The translations under genes and the position numbers were made by a program. The notes beneath the pieces are model-generated. The model saw only the letters and a list, made by a program, of their open reading frames with translations, searched no databases and had not been told where the DNA came from. Below are positions 5,759 to 8,061 of a stretch of DNA of 8,061 nt, piece after piece. This DNA comes from SIG452 sp045656345 (GTDB taxonomy: Bacteria; Bacillota; Clostridia; UMGS1840), in NCBI GenBank assembly GCA_045656345.1, contig JAZOQZ010000102.1:1-8061 (forward strand), in the 5' to 3' direction. Every line of letters starts with the position of its first letter. Within the stretch, counting starts at the first letter, position 1.

Positions 5759-7681
5759 ATGAAAAAAATATTCACACTTGTTTTGACATTCATTTTAGTT
5801 TTTGGATGTACTCCTGCATTTGCCTATAAAATTCCCAGTGCTTTTTGGGCGCTTGACAGACAGTATCAGGCAGCAGTTTCCCAGCAGAATTATACCACGG
5901 TTATCGAATATGCAAAAAGGGAAATCGATTTGATGATAAATGAGCCGGAAAATGAACAGGTTCTTCAGATTCTTGGTTCCCGTACCGAGATGGTGGCAAA
6001 AGCTTATGAAGCTTTACAAGATTATCCGAATGCTGCAAACTATTTTGAAAAGTATATTGATTATGCTGAAAAATTGGATTGGCAGGATGCTGTTAAAATT
6101 GCAAAAGCTAAAGTGTTGCATTATCGTCCTCGCTTGGAAATTTACGAACAGACCAATCAGGAAACTGTTTTTTTTGATGCAATCAACGAACCTCATAAAG
6201 GGGTGATATTCGGAGCAACGTCTGATGGCGGAATTCGAGATTATTTGGAAAATGAATCCGCAGTCCTGCTTTATCATGAAGTGGGCAATACAAATTTTGG
6301 TTGGTTAAACCATATATTTAAACAAGCTGACGAAAAAGATATCCGAATTGTGTTTGCATTAAATGTAGGATATGAAGGTAGCGATATCAAAAATATCACA
6401 GCATATAATACTTTTTTTGATGCATTGTTTACCGAATTAGAAAAATATCCTAATGTTCCGGTCTTTTTCCGTTTCGCTGCAGAAGTAAATATCTGGACAA
6501 ATCCGTGTACCCCTGAAGAATTTATTGCTGCTTTTCGCTATGTTGCAAACAGAGTTCACAATGAATTGCCTAATGCAGCAATGGTATGGAGCGTCAATCA
6601 GACTTCCGCTTGGAATATCAATATGCATGATTATTATCCCGGAGATGAATATGTAGATTGGGTTGGCGTAGCCTCCTATCTTGCAAAATATTTCTTAGGC
6701 AGAAATGACTGGTCACCGGAAGAACAGTTTAATGACAATGTGTTCTTTGCGGGCGACAGTGCGGATGCTGTATTGGCATTGGAAGAAATCGTGACCACTT
6801 ATGGGGATCGAAAACCCATTATGTTATCAGAGTCGGGTGTGGCGCACTATATCAATTCATTAAGTAAAGATGAAACTGAATGGGCAATCGATCATTTGCA
6901 TCAGCAGTATGAGTTTTTACCGAGGGTATATCCGCAAATCAAAGCAATTCTTTATTTTGACAAACGGATGGGCAATGAAGTGAACGACTATGCACTTTCC
7001 GATAACAATCAACTTGCATCGGAGTATTTGGAAGAAATCAAACATCCGTATTTTATTCACGGTTCTGAAGATAATGCACAAGTAACCTATCGCAAAGTTG
7101 ATGATAAAATCATTGTGAAAGACGATGAGTTGACGTTTGGCGTATATCCGCATGTGTATAAAAATACAACACCGAAAGTGGATGTTTATTTTGACGGCTA
7201 TTATATCACATCTTTAACAACACCGCATTACCAGACAACGTTGGATTTTTCCAATGAAACTGAAGGAGTGCATCAATTACAGGTTGTGATAGATGGTGTG
7301 ATAGAAAAAACATATTCTATAGAGCTTATACGTCCGATTCAGTTATTTTTAAATGGAGAAAAGCTTCAGTCTGATGTAGATCCCGTAATCATCGATGGAA
7401 GGACTTTGGTACCTGTCCGTATTATTACCGAAAATTTAGGTGCAACCGTAGAATGGTTTGGTGAGAGACGAGAAGTTTTAGTATCTCGGGACGATATTTC
7501 AGTTTTAATGGGCATTGACTATTCAAATGTAATTGTCAACGGAGCAACAGAATCCATCGATGTTGCTCCTACCATTATAGATGGAAGAACAATGGTTCCG
7601 ATTCGTTTTTTGGCAGAAAAATTTGATTTAAATGTTTTTTGGAATGGTGAAACCCGTTCTGTTTTGCTCAATCAAAAATAA
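5759..7681 (+). CDS. Exported GH26-like glycoside hydrolase with C-terminal stalk domains
   Basis: 640-residue secreted or surface protein, probably acting on a polysaccharide. Residues 1-22 are a signal peptide ending AFA before Y23; C17 lacks a good lipobox, so type I cleavage is favoured. Residues 30-130 are helical and TPR-like (for example AYEALQDYPNAANYFEKY). Residues about 135-430 resemble a GH26-type (beta/alpha)8 barrel: PVFFRFAAE at 234-242 puts the acid/base at E242, VWSVNQ is at 276-281, YYPGDEYVDWVGVASY at 292-307, and KPIMLSESG at 352-360 puts the nucleophile at E358. Classical GH26 mannanases have His before the acid/base; here it is Ala. Residues about 440-525 look beta-rich and Ig-like. 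Residues 527-638 hold two copper-amine-oxidase-N-like repeats with IDGRTLVPVR (545-554) and IDGRTMVPIR (607-616), common in clostridial surface proteins. It has a perfect promoter and AAGGAG site. Substrate is unknown. Confidence 0.82.
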   Translation: MKKIFTLVLTFILVFGCTPAFAYKIPSAFWALDRQYQAAVSQQNYTTVIEYAKREIDLMINEPENEQVLQILGSRTEMVAKAYEALQDYPNAANYFEKYIDYAEKLDWQDAVKIAKAKVLHYRPRLEIYEQTNQETVFFDAINEPHKGVIFGATSDGGIRDYLENESAVLLYHEVGNTNFGWLNHIFKQADEKDIRIVFALNVGYEGSDIKNITAYNTFFDALFTELEKYPNVPVFFRFAAEVNIWTNPCTPEEFIAAFRYVANRVHNELPNAAMVWSVNQTSAWNINMHDYYPGDEYVDWVGVASYLAKYFLGRNDWSPEEQFNDNVFFAGDSADAVLALEEIVTTYGDRKPIMLSESGVAHYINSLSKDETEWAIDHLHQQYEFLPRVYPQIKAILYFDKRMGNEVNDYALSDNNQLASEYLEEIKHPYFIHGSEDNAQVTYRKVDDKIIVKDDELTFGVYPHVYKNTTPKVDVYFDGYYITSLTTPHYQTTLDFSNETEGVHQLQVVIDGVIEKTYSIELIRPIQLFLNGEKLQSDVDPVIIDGRTLVPVRIITENLGATVEWFGERREVLVSRDDISVLMGIDYSNVIVNGATESIDVAPTIIDGRTMVPIRFLAEKFDLNVFWNGETRSVLLNQK

Positions 7682-7743
7682 TTGTGTTATAAACACGTTG
7701 AAATTTTTAAACTACAGCGAAAAGAAAGGTAAGGTTTGTTGTA

Positions 7744-8061
7744 ATGCTTGAAAAAGAACAATTAAGACAACATGCGGCAAATATCCGCGCAAACATTATC
7801 CGTGGGACACACCACGCAGCTTCCGGTCATCCGGGCGGTTCATTATCTATTGCAGATATTATGACCGTGTTATATTTTGAAGAAATGAATGTGGATCCCA
7901 AAAATCCCAAAATGGAGGATAGAGACCGTTTTGTGTTATCTAAAGGTCACACTGCTCCTGCGTTATATGCAACATTAGCAGAAAAAGGTTTCTTCTCCGA
8001 AGACGAAATTATAAATCTTCGTAAATTAGGTCATATTCTCCAGGGACATCCCGATATGAAG
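7744..8061 (+). CDS. tkt: Transketolase, N-terminal subunit (3' end cut by window edge)
   Basis: Thiamine-diphosphate enzyme moving two-carbon units between sugar phosphates in the non-oxidative pentose phosphate pathway. 106 residues are visible. ASGHPGGSLS at 26-35, DRFVLSKGHTAPALYA at 61-76 and LQGHPDMK at 99-106 are transketolase cofactor-domain motifs. The shape of the LRKLGHILQGHPDMK region suggests the split form, in which a subunit of about 270-280 residues is followed by a separate C-terminal subunit, but the deciding part lies beyond the edge. ATG 7744 has AAGG 9 bases upstream. The 62-base gap after the GH26-like gene holds no strong terminator, only a weak GTGTT-ATA-AACAC hairpin (7684-7696), and at best a poor promoter, so some cotranscription is possible. 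Confidence 0.93.
   Translation, partial: MLEKEQLRQHAANIRANIIRGTHHAASGHPGGSLSIADIMTVLYFEEMNVDPKNPKMEDRDRFVLSKGHTAPALYATLAEKGFFSEDEIINLRKLGHILQGHPDMK

Noticed and set aside
5759..5826. Lipoprotein signal with C17 as the lipidated cysteine
   Set aside because: Position -2 is Phe, which is poor for a lipobox, and a good type I site (AFA before Tyr23) follows.
7664..7693. Possible promoter TTGCTC-N18-TATAAA before transketolase
   Set aside because: The -35 box matches only three of six consensus bases and it overlaps the end of the upstream gene, so it is too weak to call.
7684..7696. Hairpin GTGTT-ATA-AACAC after the GH26-like stop codon as a terminator
   Set aside because: Only five pairs with two G:C, and the T run begins several bases away; not a credible intrinsic terminator.

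Overview
The window looks like chromosome from a low-GC Gram-positive anaerobe, most probably a member of the Clostridia. The evidence is the low G+C content with A/T-rich gaps, strong AGGAG-type ribosome sites, consensus sigma-A promoters, an HPr kinase/phosphorylase, TmcAL (YlbM), a probable split transketolase, and an exported protein ending in two copper-amine-oxidase-N-like 'stalk' repeats. I cannot name the species.

Positions 1-5253 are a run of minus-strand genes. Reading from right to left: a promoter at about 5253-5225, then hprK (HPr kinase/phosphorylase), pgsA (phosphatidylglycerophosphate synthase), tmcAL (tRNA-Met cytidine acetate ligase) and a dGTPase-like HD hydrolase. These four are tightly spaced and the last pair is probably translationally coupled. 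A second clear promoter (1552-1524) then drives pfkA (6-phosphofructokinase), followed after 26 bases by a second CDP-alcohol phosphatidyltransferase that runs off the left edge. The group joins control of sugar use (HPrK), glycolytic entry (PfkA), phospholipid head-group synthesis and nucleotide/tRNA housekeeping.

Positions 5185-5758 are a 574-base gap between divergent genes, and this is the most interesting stretch. Besides the hprK promoter, it holds on the plus strand a near-consensus promoter (5308-5336), about 190 bases with nested and competing inverted repeats but no convincing gene, and a strong intrinsic terminator (5536-5572). Together these predict an independent RNA of roughly 230 nt. 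I match it to no known family. A second, perfect-consensus promoter (5670-5698) then serves the next gene.

Positions 5759-7681 encode a 640-residue exported protein: signal peptide, helical TPR-like segment, GH26-like glycosidase barrel with both catalytic glutamates in place, a beta-rich Ig-like segment and two stalk repeats. After 62 bases comes the start of a transketolase N-terminal subunit, cut by the right edge. The layout fits a polysaccharide-degrading fermenter with a surface glycosidase next to pentose-phosphate and glycolytic genes. No rRNA, tRNA, CRISPR array, insertion sequence or other mobile element was seen.
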